Positions 17,015-25,391 of a DNA stretch of 45,116 nucleotides are shown here, in pieces. Numbering within the stretch: position 1 is the first letter of the stretch; each line of letters begins with the position of its first letter. Source of the stretch: Sphingomonas echinoides ATCC 14820 (GTDB lineage: Bacteria; Pseudomonadota; Alphaproteobacteria; Sphingomonadales; Sphingomonadaceae). Both the position numbers and the translations under genes were made by a program. The notes beneath the pieces were generated by a model. The model saw only the letters and a program-made list of their open reading frames with translations, ran no database searches and was not told the DNA's origin. The stretch spans positions 3,098,748 to 3,143,863 of the forward strand of contig NZ_JH584235.1 of assembly GCF_000241465.1 (NCBI RefSeq), in the 5' to 3' direction.

Positions 17015-19413
17015 TGCCAGTCGCGCACTTCGGGCAGATCCTCGCCATGTTCGGCGATGTAGAGCCTGTGGCGCTCGATCATCGTCCAATAGCGTTCGGT
17101 CTCGGCGGGCACGCGGTCCCGCAGGCGCGGGATGCGTTCGATCGCGTCGAGCGCCAGGCGATAGCGGTCGAGATCGTTGAGCACGACCATGTCGAACGGC
17201 GTCGTCGTGGTGCCTTCATCCTTATAGCCGCGCACATGGAAATTGCGGTGGTTGGTGCGGCGGTAGGCGAGCTTGTGGATCAGCGACGGGTAACCGTGAA
17301 AGGCGAAGATCACGGGTGTGTCGGTGGTGAACAGCGCATCGAAGGCGCGTTCGTCGAGGCCGTGGGGATGCTCCGATTGCGGTTGCAGCACCATCAGATC
17401 GACGACGTTGACGACGCGAATGCGGATATCGGGGACGAATTGGCGCAGCAACTGCACCGCCGCCATCGTCTCCAGCGTCGGCACGTCACCGGCACACGCC
17501 ATCACCACATCGGGGTCGCCCGGATCGCTCGCCCATTCCCACACGCCCGCCCCGGTGGTGCAGTGGCGCACGGCCTCGTCAATGCCGAGCCATTGCCATT
17601 CGGGCTGCTTGCCCGCGACGATGACATTCACATAATTGCGGCTGCGCAGGCAGTGATCGGCGACCGACAACAGGCAATTGGCATCGGCGGGCAGATAGAT
17701 GCGCACCACCTCGGCCTTCTTGTTGGCGACATGATCGAGGAAGCCCGGGTCCTGATGCGACAGGCCATTATGGTCCTGCCGCCAGACATGCGAGGTCAGC
17801 AGGTAATTGAGCGAGGCGATCGGCCGCCGCCACGGGATGCCGCGCGTCACCTTTAGCCATTTGGCGTGCTGGTTGAACATCGAGTCGATGATGTGGATGA
17901 AGGCTTCGTAGCACGAGAACAGTCCGTGCCGCCCGGTGAGCAGATAGCCTTCGAGCCAGCCCTCGCAGAGATGCTCGCTCAGCACCTCCATCACGCGGCC
18001 GTCGCGCGACAGATTCTCGTCAACCGGCTCGACCTCGGCCATCCACGCCTTGCCGGTGACTTCATACACCGCCTGCAACCGGTTGGAGGCGGTTTCGTCG
18101 GGGCCGAACAGGCGGAAATTGGCGGCCTCCAGATTGAGCGCCATCACGTCGCGCAAGAAACCGCCGAGCACCGCCGTCGCCGCCGCTTTGACCGTGCCGT
18201 GCCCGGCTTGCGCCACGGCGTGGTCGCGGAAATCGGGGAGGACCAGCGGCACGAGCAATTCCCCGCCATTGGCATGGGGGTTGGACCCCATGCGGCGGTG
18301 CCCGGTCGGCGCGAGCGACGCATACTCCTCGCGGAACTTGCCGGTCTCGTCGAACAATTCGGCGGGGCGGTAGCTTAGCAGCCATTCTTCGAGCTGGCGG
18401 AGATGCTCGGGCTCCTTGAAATCGGCGATCGGCACCTGGTGCGCGCGCCAGGTGCCTTCGACCGGCTTGCCATCGACGAATTTCGGGCCGGTCCAGCCCT
18501 TGGGGGTTTGCAGCACGATCATCGGCCAGCGCGGGCGCTCGCCATCCGGCGCACCGTACCGCGCCTGCGCCTGAATATCCTGGATCTGCGCCAGCACCGC
18601 GTCGAGCGTTGCGGCGAGCGTCTGGTGCACCGCCTCGGGATCGTCCCCCACCACGAAATGCGGATCATAACCATAGCCGCGCAGCAACTCGGTCAGCTCC
18701 GCGCGGCCGATCCGCGCCAGCAGCGTGGGGTTGGCGATCTTGAAGCCGTTGAGGTGGAGGATCGGCAGCACCGCGCCATCGCGCGCGGGGTTGAGGAACT
18801 TGTTCGAATGCCAGCTCGTCGCCAGCGCGCCCGTCTCCGCCTCGCCATCGCCGACGACGCAAGCGACGATCAGATCGGGATTGTCGAACACCGCGCCATA
18901 CGCATGCGCCAGCGAATAACCGAGCTCGCCGCCTTCATGGATCGACCCCGGCGTCTCCGGCGCGACATGGCTGGGGATGCCGCCCGGCCAGGAGAATTGG
19001 CGGAACAGCCGGTCCATGCCGCCACGGCTGCGCTCGATCGCGGGATAACGCTCGGTATAGGAGCCTTCGAGATAGGTGTTGGCGACCAGCCCCGGCCCGC
19101 CATGCCCCGGCCCGATCACCGCGATCATATTGAGATCGTGTTCGACGATCAGCCGGTTGAGATGGACATAGAGCAGGTTGAGCCCCGGCGTCGTGCCCCA
19201 ATGGCCGAGCAGCCGCGTCTTGACGTCGGCCAGCGCGAGCGGACGATCGAGCAGCGGGTTGGCGCGCAGATAGATCTGCCCGACCGACAGATAATTGGCG
19301 GCGCGCCAATAGCCATGCATCCGCCGCAGCAGATCGGGCGAAAGCGGGCCGGATATGGAGGCACCGGGAATGGGCGCGCCGGAGCCAAGCGGGGCGGGGA
19401 GCGGATCGGTCAT
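17002..19413 (-). CDS. xfp: phosphoketolase (xylulose-5-P/fructose-6-P)
   Basis: An 803-residue thiamine-diphosphate enzyme of normal family length. It cleaves xylulose 5-phosphate or fructose 6-phosphate with phosphate into acetyl phosphate and a shorter sugar phosphate. Family segments include [34 protein letters not shown] and [14 protein letters not shown]. The ThDP site is [20 protein letters not shown], followed by [16 protein letters not shown] 19413 is preferred over 19419 because AGGA then lies 7 nt upstream. With ackA this forms an operon that yields ATP from acetyl phosphate. A TTCCCG-type motif lies upstream with its core 72 nt from the start. Confidence 0.92.
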   Translation of the reverse strand: MTDPLPAPLGSGAPIPGASISGPLSPDLLRRMHGYWRAANYLSVGQIYLRANPLLDRPLALADVKTRLLGHWGTTPGLNLLYVHLNRLIVEHDLNMIAVIGPGHGGPGLVANTYLEGSYTERYPAIERSRGGMDRLFRQFSWPGGIPSHVAPETPGSIHEGGELGYSLAHAYGAVFDNPDLIVACVVGDGEAETGALATSWHSNKFLNPARDGAVLPILHLNGFKIANPTLLARIGRAELTELLRGYGYDPHFVVGDDPEAVHQTLAATLDAVLAQIQDIQAQARYGAPDGERPRWPMIVLQTPKGWTGPKFVDGKPVEGTWRAHQVPIADFKEPEHLRQLEEWLLSYRPAELFDETGKFREEYASLAPTGHRRMGSNPHANGGELLVPLVLPDFRDHAVAQAGHGTVKAAATAVLGGFLRDVMALNLEAANFRLFGPDETASNRLQAVYEVTGKAWMAEVEPVDENLSRDGRVMEVLSEHLCEGWLEGYLLTGRHGLFSCYEAFIHIIDSMFNQHAKWLKVTRGIPWRRPIASLNYLLTSHVWRQDHNGLSHQDPGFLDHVANKKAEVVRIYLPADANCLLSVADHCLRSRNYVNVIVAGKQPEWQWLGIDEAVRHCTTGAGVWEWASDPGDPDVVMACAGDVPTLETMAAVQLLRQFVPDIRIRVVNVVDLMVLQPQSEHPHGLDERAFDALFTTDTPVIFAFHGYPSLIHKLAYRRTNHRNFHVRGYKDEGTTTTPFDMVVLNDLDRYRLALDAIERIPRLRDRVPAETERYWTMIERHRLYIAEHGEDLPEVRDWQWTR

Positions 19414-19478
19414 GGGCATTCCTGTGCTGCGCGCGGTGTGGGGCGGTTATGCCTGTGGGGCGCGCGCGGCGGCAGCTT

Positions 19479-19490
19479 CGGGAAATACGG
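19479..19490 (-). promoter_or_regulatory. CCGTATTTCCCG motif before phosphoketolase
   Basis: Read on the minus strand: CCGTATTTCCCG, then AAGCTGCC. It matches the GTA-N-TTCCCG part and the downstream context of the site at 23614 (GTACTTCCCG, then AGTCTGCC). The core ends 72 nt before the start at 19413. The left half (CCG rather than TAG or TAC) is degenerate. Confidence 0.35.
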
Positions 19491-19632
19491 GGGTGGTTGG
19501 GGGGGGCGGGACCGCTGGGTGTTGCGGTCATCGACGCTGGTTTTGAAAGTCGAGCGATTTGTGGATTCGCCGCTTTTGGGCCGTCTCCAGTCTGTCCGGT
19601 TTCAGATTGCCGCCGGTCGAAGCGGCCATGAT

Positions 19633-19926
19633 CTAAAGGTCAGGTTTTTCGATACCAAAAAATCTCCAAGGATCGCCGGAGCCGACAAGCAGCGCCACAT
19701 TTTCGCCAGCGGGTGCCGTCGAGTCTTCCCAGCCACCCGGTGAGAGCGCTTCAATGGTACCGACACCGGGGCCGGTGAGATAGATTTCGGACTTGGCCTG
19801 TCCCGGCTCACTTTTCATGAACATCGCGAGGTTTTCAGGCCCGCCGCTAGCCACCATGAGATTGCAGAAATGATCCTGTAACGCCGCCCAGTCCGCGAGC
19901 GGGAGCGACTTAGTGCGCCACACCAT
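19633..19926 (-). CDS. small hypothetical protein
   Basis: A 97-residue protein I do not recognise. It starts MVWRTKSLPLADWAALQ and ends GDPWRFFGIEKPDL; no membrane segment, Cys cluster or repeat is visible. AAGGAGG at 19933-19939 is 6 nt before ATG 19926; the ATG at 19932 directly abuts the ribosome site and is unlikely. Codon use is less GC-rich than in flanking genes. It is divergent from the PIN-like gene at 20011 across 84 bp and begins the low-GC islet that ends near 22050. It could be an immunity, antitoxin-like or unrelated cargo protein; nothing in the sequence decides this. Confidence 0.6.
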   Translation of the reverse strand: MVWRTKSLPLADWAALQDHFCNLMVASGGPENLAMFMKSEPGQAKSEIYLTGPGVGTIEALSPGGWEDSTAPAGENVALLVGSGDPWRFFGIEKPDL

Positions 19927-20010
19927 ATCCATCCTCCTTGGGGCGATTGCCATGGCCGCAATCATGCCTCACCTGCTGCAAATTGACTAGGCGCGCGCTA
20001 CATACCAGCG

Positions 20011-20871
20011 ATGGCAATGTTACTCGCTGACTCGAACGCGCTAGGTAATCCTCAGCTCAGGACGTATCTCGCGGCGTCCGGCGATCATAACATCGCGCTA
20101 TCCGACCTCACGCTGGTTGAGATGCGGAAGGAACACGCCATCACCAATTCCCGCATGTCGCTGCGCATCGCTTCGCAATTCCCGACACAAGTGTTCGTGC
20201 TGAAGCGTACGCACGAAATTTTGGAGCTGAACATGGCGGCCTGTGCTGACGTGAATGCCCTTTTCGACTACATGGCAGGCGCAGAGCTAAACCGAGATAT
20301 GCTGGACCTTTCGACAGTCCCGGTGCCTGAACGACTGAAGGTTCGCATGGCGGCACTCGAACCGGAGGCTGCAAACGTCATCGCGGAGTTGGGCAATCAA
20401 ATGCAAGACCTTGAAGAGGCGCTTGTGGACATCACCAAGGAGTTCAAGCCCTGTCAGGTGAAGCAATTGCGTACCGGGCGCGACGTCACGGAGGACACGC
20501 GGCAAACCCTTTTCCGGCTGCTGAAGGAAACGACCGCGCGATTCTTCATCGACAACCAAAAGCCCCTGAACCGGAAAAGCATTTTGCTCACTGAAGCGCG
20601 CGGCACGTTTGCATTCCGCTACTCGCTATGCATGATGGTCTATTACATTCTGTGGGTGCAGAATGGACGGCAAGTAGGACGCCCCGTGCATCTGCGTGTG
20701 AACGATGTGATAGATATGCAACTCGCCACTATGGGCACTTATTTCAACGGCGTGCTGAGCACCGACAAGCTGGTATGGAATACATCGCGCGCCGTTCGTG
20801 CGGTTCTCCGGCAGTTTGGCGCCTTCGTTGGCGAGGATTGGGTTCTCCCAGATTCCTTGGTGTCACTCTAA
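20011..20871 (+). CDS. hypothetical protein with PIN-like features
   Basis: A 286-residue protein. The N-terminus LLADSNALGNPQLRTYL resembles the first PIN-domain motif (Asp7). ALSDLTLVEMRKEH supplies an acidic residue (Glu37) at the usual second position. Near the C-terminus, VNDVIDMQLA...GVLSTDKLVW places Asp232, Asp235 and Asp252 in an ND-x-x-D...Y...STD pattern like the last PIN motifs. The roughly 150 residues between are a mostly helical insert, so the match is partial. PIN proteins are metal-dependent ribonucleases, often toxins. ATG 20011 and 20017 are both possible; neither has a clear ribosome site. It is in a low-GC islet and its stop overlaps the convergent neighbour by 4 nt. Confidence 0.6.
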   Translation: MAMLLADSNALGNPQLRTYLAASGDHNIALSDLTLVEMRKEHAITNSRMSLRIASQFPTQVFVLKRTHEILELNMAACADVNALFDYMAGAELNRDMLDLSTVPVPERLKVRMAALEPEAANVIAELGNQMQDLEEALVDITKEFKPCQVKQLRTGRDVTEDTRQTLFRLLKETTARFFIDNQKPLNRKSILLTEARGTFAFRYSLCMMVYYILWVQNGRQVGRPVHLRVNDVIDMQLATMGTYFNGVLSTDKLVWNTSRAVRAVLRQFGAFVGEDWVLPDSLVSL

Positions 20872-22049
20872 GGAAGTTCCTGCGGATACCTAATCTCGAA
20901 GACCGGCTTTCCCGATTTCGCCTCACAGCAGATTGCGTGCATCAAGCTACTGGCAGGCTGCGACTCTATGAAGTTCTGCACGAAATTCTGCGTCATAGCG
21001 GTTGCCATCTTCCGGGTGACCTTGGTGGCAGGCGTGTTGATGTTCGTGCACCCTTGCTTTGGCTCGCCGCCATCGTCGTCAACGTAGGTGTAGTCGATCC
21101 TTAGCACGATTATTGCTCCTGACTTCGTGGCCTCCGCAAAGTGCCGTGGTCCAAACTCGTCCGCGAACATCGGTGCGGAATATTCCTCAGACAGATAGAA
21201 GCAGATCATCGAGCATAGCCATGATAGGTCGCGGGCCTCATCCTGCTTGTCTGGACTCCACGCCCCAGGCTTTCGCCGGTTGCTGTGGAAGTAGTGGCCC
21301 CGCCGCTCGATGAGGTGCTTGGCGATCTCTTTCGGCGTTGGCGAGCCACGTAGAAGGATGCTCGTGGGGGTGGCGAGCCGCGTGCGATCCTCTCGAAAAT
21401 CGGCCTTCGCCGACTTGATCGCATCCATAAGCACCGCATGACCTGTAAACGCCTCATTCAAGCCAGCCTGTGTTGATTTTCCATTGCTGAAAAAGGCATC
21501 GAGTATCAGGAAGTAGTAGCGGAAGGCGTCGATATAACGGGCCTCCTTCGATGCCTCGCGGGCATAGTTGGTCAACGTGGCAAAGAGTCGATATCGGTCG
21601 TCATACGGCTTCTCAGCGGCCATCATTGCCCTGGTGAAATAGTCGTAAGTCAGCGCGAGCGGACGGTCATCCGCCTCGCCGTAGCTGAAATGGCTTATCG
21701 CAACGGCGTCGTTCTCTTCCGGCGTTTCGCCTTCGTACTCGGCATCCGTCCGATCGAAAGCGACTTGAACGGGGAATAATGCCTGCATGAAGCTGAAGCC
21801 GTTCCGAACCTGCTGACGAAGCATCGTTTGCAGCGGATCGTTGACCGTGATTTTAGGAGGCTCCCCCGGTTTCTCCGGGTCGGTCAGAGTAGGTGCATGG
21901 GTTGTGGGCTGCCCGGTGAAGGTGAACTTCAATGCGCTCACCATGTCGCCGTCTGCCACCAGCGTCATACGCGCGCCCAGCACATCAATGGGCCAATGGT
22001 CCAACATGCGAATTGGCTGCTTCAAGTGGACCGTATAGCGCGCGATCAT
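20868..22049 (-). CDS. hypothetical protein with HEPN-like motif
   Basis: A 393-residue protein I cannot assign firmly. The N-terminal 100 residues look like beta-rich sequence. Residues about 150-290 are helical (YRLFATLTNYAREA, YIDAFRYYFLILDAFF) and end with LIERRGHYFHSNRRKPG. This fits the HEPN ribonuclease motif RX4-6H (Arg250 to His255) and resembles Apea-like HEPN domains. A charged C-terminal region of about 90 residues follows. ATG 22049 has no clear ribosome site. It converges on the PIN-like gene with a 4-nt stop overlap (CTAA). If both assignments hold, two candidate RNases sit tail to tail in an accessory islet; this is inference. Confidence 0.6.
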   Translation of the reverse strand: MIARYTVHLKQPIRMLDHWPIDVLGARMTLVADGDMVSALKFTFTGQPTTHAPTLTDPEKPGEPPKITVNDPLQTMLRQQVRNGFSFMQALFPVQVAFDRTDAEYEGETPEENDAVAISHFSYGEADDRPLALTYDYFTRAMMAAEKPYDDRYRLFATLTNYAREASKEARYIDAFRYYFLILDAFFSNGKSTQAGLNEAFTGHAVLMDAIKSAKADFREDRTRLATPTSILLRGSPTPKEIAKHLIERRGHYFHSNRRKPGAWSPDKQDEARDLSWLCSMICFYLSEEYSAPMFADEFGPRHFAEATKSGAIIVLRIDYTYVDDDGGEPKQGCTNINTPATKVTRKMATAMTQNFVQNFIESQPASSLMHAICCEAKSGKPVFEIRYPQELP

Positions 22050-22203
22050 TCTTGAAAACTACCGCACGACCGCCCGAACGCAACCCTTCAACCTCGCGGA
22101 CATGGTGCAAAATCTATGGCCCGCGAACGGCCGGTTTCGGGAACTACACCTGCTCCGCCGAACGGCGAATATTGGGGCGCATAGTCGCCCCCCCACACAC
22201 CCC

Positions 22204-22353
22204 CTACCGCAACCGCCGCGTCACCGCGTGCAGCGTTTTGCGGTCCTGTGCCGGGCAGTGCCAGTTGAGCGTGTTGCCATAAGGGTGGCTGTCGGCCAGC
22301 CGGATCGATTGGCCGTCGGGCCAGCAGGTCAGCCATAATTGGACGCGGGTGCA
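22204..22353 (-). pseudogene. 3' remnant of an unknown gene
   Basis: On the minus strand an open stretch of 49 codons ends in TAG at 22204-22206 and is preceded directly by an in-frame TAA at 22354-22356. It has no ATG, GTG or TTG start near its beginning. The peptide contains QLWLTCWPDGQSIRLADSHP and NTLNWHCPAQDRK, with GC-rich third positions as in genuine genes here. It therefore looks like the surviving C-terminus of a truncated gene, perhaps lost when the neighbouring islet arrived. The rest of the 22050-22491 spacer shows no gene, only the motif at 22416. Confidence 0.4.
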
Positions 22354-22415
22354 TTAACCCGATTTTCGTCTGGTGTCGGTATCGCGCATCCCCGATTGCG
22401 GACTTGTTGAGCCCC

Positions 22416-22429
22416 CTACGTACTTCCCG
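22416..22429 (+). promoter_or_regulatory. CTACGTACTTCCCG, candidate FixJ-type site
   Basis: CTACGTAC is the reverse complement of GTACGTAG, an exact fit to the GTAMGTAG sequence I recall for one class of rhizobial FixJ sites. TTCCCG follows. The TACGTA core ends 69 nt before the Acg-like start at 22492. The same 14-mer with one change occurs at 23614. Confidence 0.5.
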
Positions 22430-22491
22430 CCCCTCGACCCCGTCGCCGCGCCGTCGCATCTCCCGCAAGCGCATAGCGGGGAGCAAAGCCG

Positions 22492-23601
22492 ATGACCGTC
22501 GAACGCCGCTTCAGTCGCCGGGCCACCTTGATCGGGGGCGGGGCGGTGGTGTTGGCCGGGGTGGGGGCAGCCGGGCTCGGCTATCGCGAGCTGGCGTCGC
22601 TGAAGGGCTATGATGCCGCCGTGGCGGAGAGCCGCGCCGCGCTGGCGGCGCAGCCTGCCGCGCGCGATCTGGTGCGGTTTGCGACGCTCGCCGCCAATGG
22701 GCACAACACCCAGCCCTGGCTGTTCCGCATCGGCGAGAACCGCATCGACATCCTGCCCGATCGATCGCGCCGGACGCCGGTGGTGGACCCCGACGACCAT
22801 CATCTGTTCGTGAGCCTTGGCTGTGCTGCGGAAAATCTGGCGCTGGCTTCGGCGGCGGCGGGGTTGCCGTGCGACGTTGGCTTCGATCCCGCAAGCGGCG
22901 CGGTGTCGGTGCGGCAGCAGCGCGGCGCGCCGGTCGCCTCGCCGCTGTTCGCCGCCATCCCGCACCGCCAATCGACGCGCGCGGTGTATGATGGGCGCGT
23001 GGTTGCGCCGGAGCTGCTACGGCAATTGGCGGAGGCGGCGGCGGAGCCGGGGGTGTCGCTGGTGCTGCTGACCGATCGCCCGCGCCTCAACCACATCCGC
23101 GATCTGGTGGTGGCGGGGAATAGCGCGCAACTGGCCGATGCCGCGTTCCTGCGCGAACTCAAAAGCTGGATGCGCTTCACCCCGCAGCGCGCGCTGGCGA
23201 CGGGCGACGGATTGTTCAGCGTGACCTCGGGCGCGCCGGTGCTGCCCGAATGGCTGGCCCCGCTGCTGCTCGATCAAGTGTTCACCGCGTCTTCGGAAAA
23301 CGCCAAATATGCGCGGCAAATGGCGTCCACGGCGGGCGTGGCGGTGTTCGTCGGGGATCGCGCCGACCCCGCGCATTGGCTGCGCGTGGGGCGCGCGTGC
23401 CAGCGCTTTGCGTTGCAGGCGACCGCGCTTGGGCTGCGCCATGCGATGATCAACCAGCCGGTCGAGGTGGCGCGGTTGCGGCCCGAGCTGGCGCGGTTGA
23501 TCGGTGCGCCGGGCGTGCGGCCCGATCTGGCGATGCGCTTCGGCTATGGCGCGTGCCTGCCCTTTTCCGCGCGGCGATCGGTGGAGGCAGTGCTGGCCTG
23601 A
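22492..23601 (+). CDS. Acg-family FMN-binding nitroreductase-like protein, Tat substrate candidate
   Basis: A 369-residue protein. The N-terminus MTVERRFSRRATLIGGGA has a twin-arginine motif followed by a hydrophobic stretch, so export by the Tat route is likely. The nitroreductase-like part begins around LVRFATLAANGHNTQPWLFR, continues with IPHRQSTRAVYDGR, and ends with VRPDLAMRFGYG. This matches the Acg family, named after the DosR-controlled acg gene of Mycobacterium tuberculosis. Those proteins have a nitroreductase fold but their reaction is unclear. GGGGAG at 22479-22484 gives good spacing to ATG 22492. A candidate FixJ-type site lies upstream, as for the next gene. Confidence 0.85.
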   Translation: MTVERRFSRRATLIGGGAVVLAGVGAAGLGYRELASLKGYDAAVAESRAALAAQPAARDLVRFATLAANGHNTQPWLFRIGENRIDILPDRSRRTPVVDPDDHHLFVSLGCAAENLALASAAAGLPCDVGFDPASGAVSVRQQRGAPVASPLFAAIPHRQSTRAVYDGRVVAPELLRQLAEAAAEPGVSLVLLTDRPRLNHIRDLVVAGNSAQLADAAFLRELKSWMRFTPQRALATGDGLFSVTSGAPVLPEWLAPLLLDQVFTASSENAKYARQMASTAGVAVFVGDRADPAHWLRVGRACQRFALQATALGLRHAMINQPVEVARLRPELARLIGAPGVRPDLAMRFGYGACLPFSARRSVEAVLA

Positions 23602-23613
23602 GCCGCGCGCCCG

Positions 23614-23627
23614 CTAGGTACTTCCCG
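23614..23627 (+). promoter_or_regulatory. CTAGGTACTTCCCG, candidate FixJ-type site
   Basis: It differs from the 22416 site by one base (CTAGGTAC for CTACGTAC). The core ends 68 nt before ATG 23689. A possible -10-like GCATTATG follows at 23651-23658. The spacing and sequence match the preceding gene's promoter region. Confidence 0.5.
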
Positions 23628-23688
23628 AGTCTGCCTGGGCATCGGGCCGCGCATTATGCTGTGACGACGCGCCACCCGGGGAACGACC

Positions 23689-24357
23689 ATGCCTGCCAAT
23701 CAACCGATCCGCCATGTCATCGTGCTGGGGCATCCCTCGCCCGGCAGCTTCAACCACGAAGTCGTCCAGCGCTACTGCGCAACCGTCCGCGAAAACGGGC
23801 AGGAGGCGGTGGTGCGCGATCTCTATGCGCTCGATTTCGACCCGTGCCTGCGCGCCGACCGGCTGCCCGGTCACGCCAGCGGCATGTCCGCTGATGTCGC
23901 GCATGAGATCGGGCTGTTGCGGCAGGCCGATGTGATCGTGTTCGTCTATCCGATCTGGTTCGGTATGCCGCCGGCGATCATCAAGGGCTATGTCGACCGC
24001 GTGCTAGGCGTGGCGCAGACGCCGTCCTCGATCCGCGACCATCGCCCGGATTCGGTGCTGGTCGGCAAATCCTTCGCCACCTTTTCCAGCTCGGCGACGA
24101 CGCGGATCTGGTTGGACGAACAGGGCCAGATGGAATCGATCCGCCAGGCATTCGACCGCTATCTGATGGGCATTTTCGGGCTGCGCGATGCGGGCCATGT
24201 CCATTTCGGCGCGATCGTCGCGGATATGGAGGCGCGCTTCGTCGCCGAATGCCTGCTCGAGGTGGAAACGCAGGCGCGCAAGATCTGCAGCGAGGTCGCC
24301 GCCGCGCGCCACGCCGCCCGCGCGCAGGATGCAGTGGCGGCGTTCACCGGGGACTGA
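23689..24357 (+). CDS. NAD(P)H-dependent quinone oxidoreductase, flavodoxin-like fold
   Basis: A 222-residue protein of the NAD(P)H dehydrogenase (quinone) / KefF-MdaB superfamily. Features are the N-terminal strand and phosphate loop HVIVLGHPSPGSFNHEVV, RDLYALDFDPCL, and FVYPIWFGMPPAIIKGYVDRV. It likely binds FMN or FAD and performs two-electron reduction of quinones in the cytoplasm. GGGGAACG at 23679-23686 precedes ATG 23689. It shares an upstream motif with the Acg-like gene, pointing to joint control. It converges on the LysR gene across a perfect 33-bp inverted repeat. Confidence 0.85.
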   Translation: MPANQPIRHVIVLGHPSPGSFNHEVVQRYCATVRENGQEAVVRDLYALDFDPCLRADRLPGHASGMSADVAHEIGLLRQADVIVFVYPIWFGMPPAIIKGYVDRVLGVAQTPSSIRDHRPDSVLVGKSFATFSSSATTRIWLDEQGQMESIRQAFDRYLMGIFGLRDAGHVHFGAIVADMEARFVAECLLEVETQARKICSEVAAARHAARAQDAVAAFTGD

Positions 24358-24364
24358 GCGTTTG

Positions 24365-24503
24365 TTTGGAAATGCGCCACGGCGCATTTCGCGGCACCGG
24401 CCCGCTCCCCCACCCGGCCACCCAACGGCAGTATTCTATGGGTGGCCGGGTGGGGGAGCGGGCCGGTGCCGCCTTGAAATTCGCTCTTTCGCGAATTTCC
24501 AAA
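24365..24503. repeat. perfect 33-bp inverted repeat in a convergent spacer
   Basis: The left arm 24391-24423 and right arm 24440-24472 are exact reverse complements (33 bp), with a 16-nt loop containing GTATTC. An outer pair, TTTGGAAAT at 24365 and ATTTCCAAA at 24495, frames it. It sits between the stops at 24357 and 24510 and could terminate transcription from both sides. Confidence 0.85.
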
Positions 24504-24509
24504 CGGCCT

Positions 24510-25382
24510 CTAAGCGAGCGTTTCCGCCAAGCCGCGCAGCCAATCGCCGACCGCCTGGATGCGCGGGGTGGCGTGGGTGTCCTGATGCGTCACCAGCCAG
24601 AAGGTGCGCGTCAGATGCACGCTGTCGCCGAGCACGGGCACCAGCGCTGCGTCGCGCGCGGCGATGAAATCGGGCAGCACGCCGATGCCCGCGCCCGCGC
24701 GGATCATGGCGTGTTGCACAGTGATGCTGGTGCTGCGCGCCCGCGCCACGAGGCCGTCGTGGATTTCCGACAGATAATTGAGCTCGGGCGCGTGGACGTG
24801 TTCTGGGACATAGCTGATCAGCGCATGGCCGTGCAGGTCGGCGGCGCTGGCCACCCGCGCGTGATCGGCGAGGAAGCCGGGCGTGGCGTAGAGCCGCAGC
24901 CGGTAATCGGTGAGTTTGGTCGCGCGCAATTGGCGGTTGCGCGGGCGCGCGAGCATCACCGCCATATCGGCCTCCCGCCTGGACGGGTTGAGGAAGCCCG
25001 AGGCGGTGATCAGGTCGATCCGCAAATTGGGCTGGTCGCGGCGGAAGGCGGGCAGAGCTGGCGCGACGACATGGGTGGCGAGGCCCTCGGCGATGCTGAG
25101 GCGGACCTGGCCCGCGAGCGCGGCGCTGGTGGGATCGACCTCGGTTGCGGCGAGCACGGCGGCCTCGATCGTCTCGCTATGGAGCAAGAGCGCCTGGCCG
25201 GTTTCGGTCAGGCGGCGCTCGCCAGCGATCGTCTCGAAGATGGCGGTGCCGAGCCGCTGCTCCAGCCGGGCGAGGCGGCGGCCGACGGTGGTGACGTCCA
25301 CCCCCAGCGCACGCGCCGCGCCCGCCATGCGCTGCGCCCGCGCAACGGCGAGGAAAATGCGCAGATCATCCCAGTTTTCCAT
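24510..25382 (-). CDS. LysR-family transcriptional regulator
   Basis: A 290-residue LysR regulator. The N-terminal helix-turn-helix is DLRIFLAVARAQRMAGAARA followed by LGVDVTTVGRRLARLEQRLG. The effector-binding domain runs from about 90 to the end (RLSIAEGLATHVVAPALPAF...RAGAGIGVLPDFIA). ATG 25382 begins the conserved MENWDDLRIF and follows GAGGTGACG. It is divergent from mmsA across 99 bp, the classic LysR arrangement, so it may control valine degradation. The spacer, however, holds TGCAAAAATGC repeats that need not be its operator. Confidence 0.88.
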   Translation of the reverse strand: MENWDDLRIFLAVARAQRMAGAARALGVDVTTVGRRLARLEQRLGTAIFETIAGERRLTETGQALLLHSETIEAAVLAATEVDPTSAALAGQVRLSIAEGLATHVVAPALPAFRRDQPNLRIDLITASGFLNPSRREADMAVMLARPRNRQLRATKLTDYRLRLYATPGFLADHARVASAADLHGHALISYVPEHVHAPELNYLSEIHDGLVARARSTSITVQHAMIRAGAGIGVLPDFIAARDAALVPVLGDSVHLTRTFWLVTHQDTHATPRIQAVGDWLRGLAETLA

Positions 25383-25391
25383 CGTCACCTC

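Noticed and set aside
19633..22049. Classic toxin-antitoxin operon
   Set aside because: The genes are divergent and convergent rather than in one overlapping operon, and none is recognisable as an antitoxin.
22088..22486. A 132-codon minus-strand ORF in the spacer before the Acg-like gene
   Set aside because: Its codon use is not coding-like, and a different frame at 22204-22353 carries the better coding signal as a remnant.
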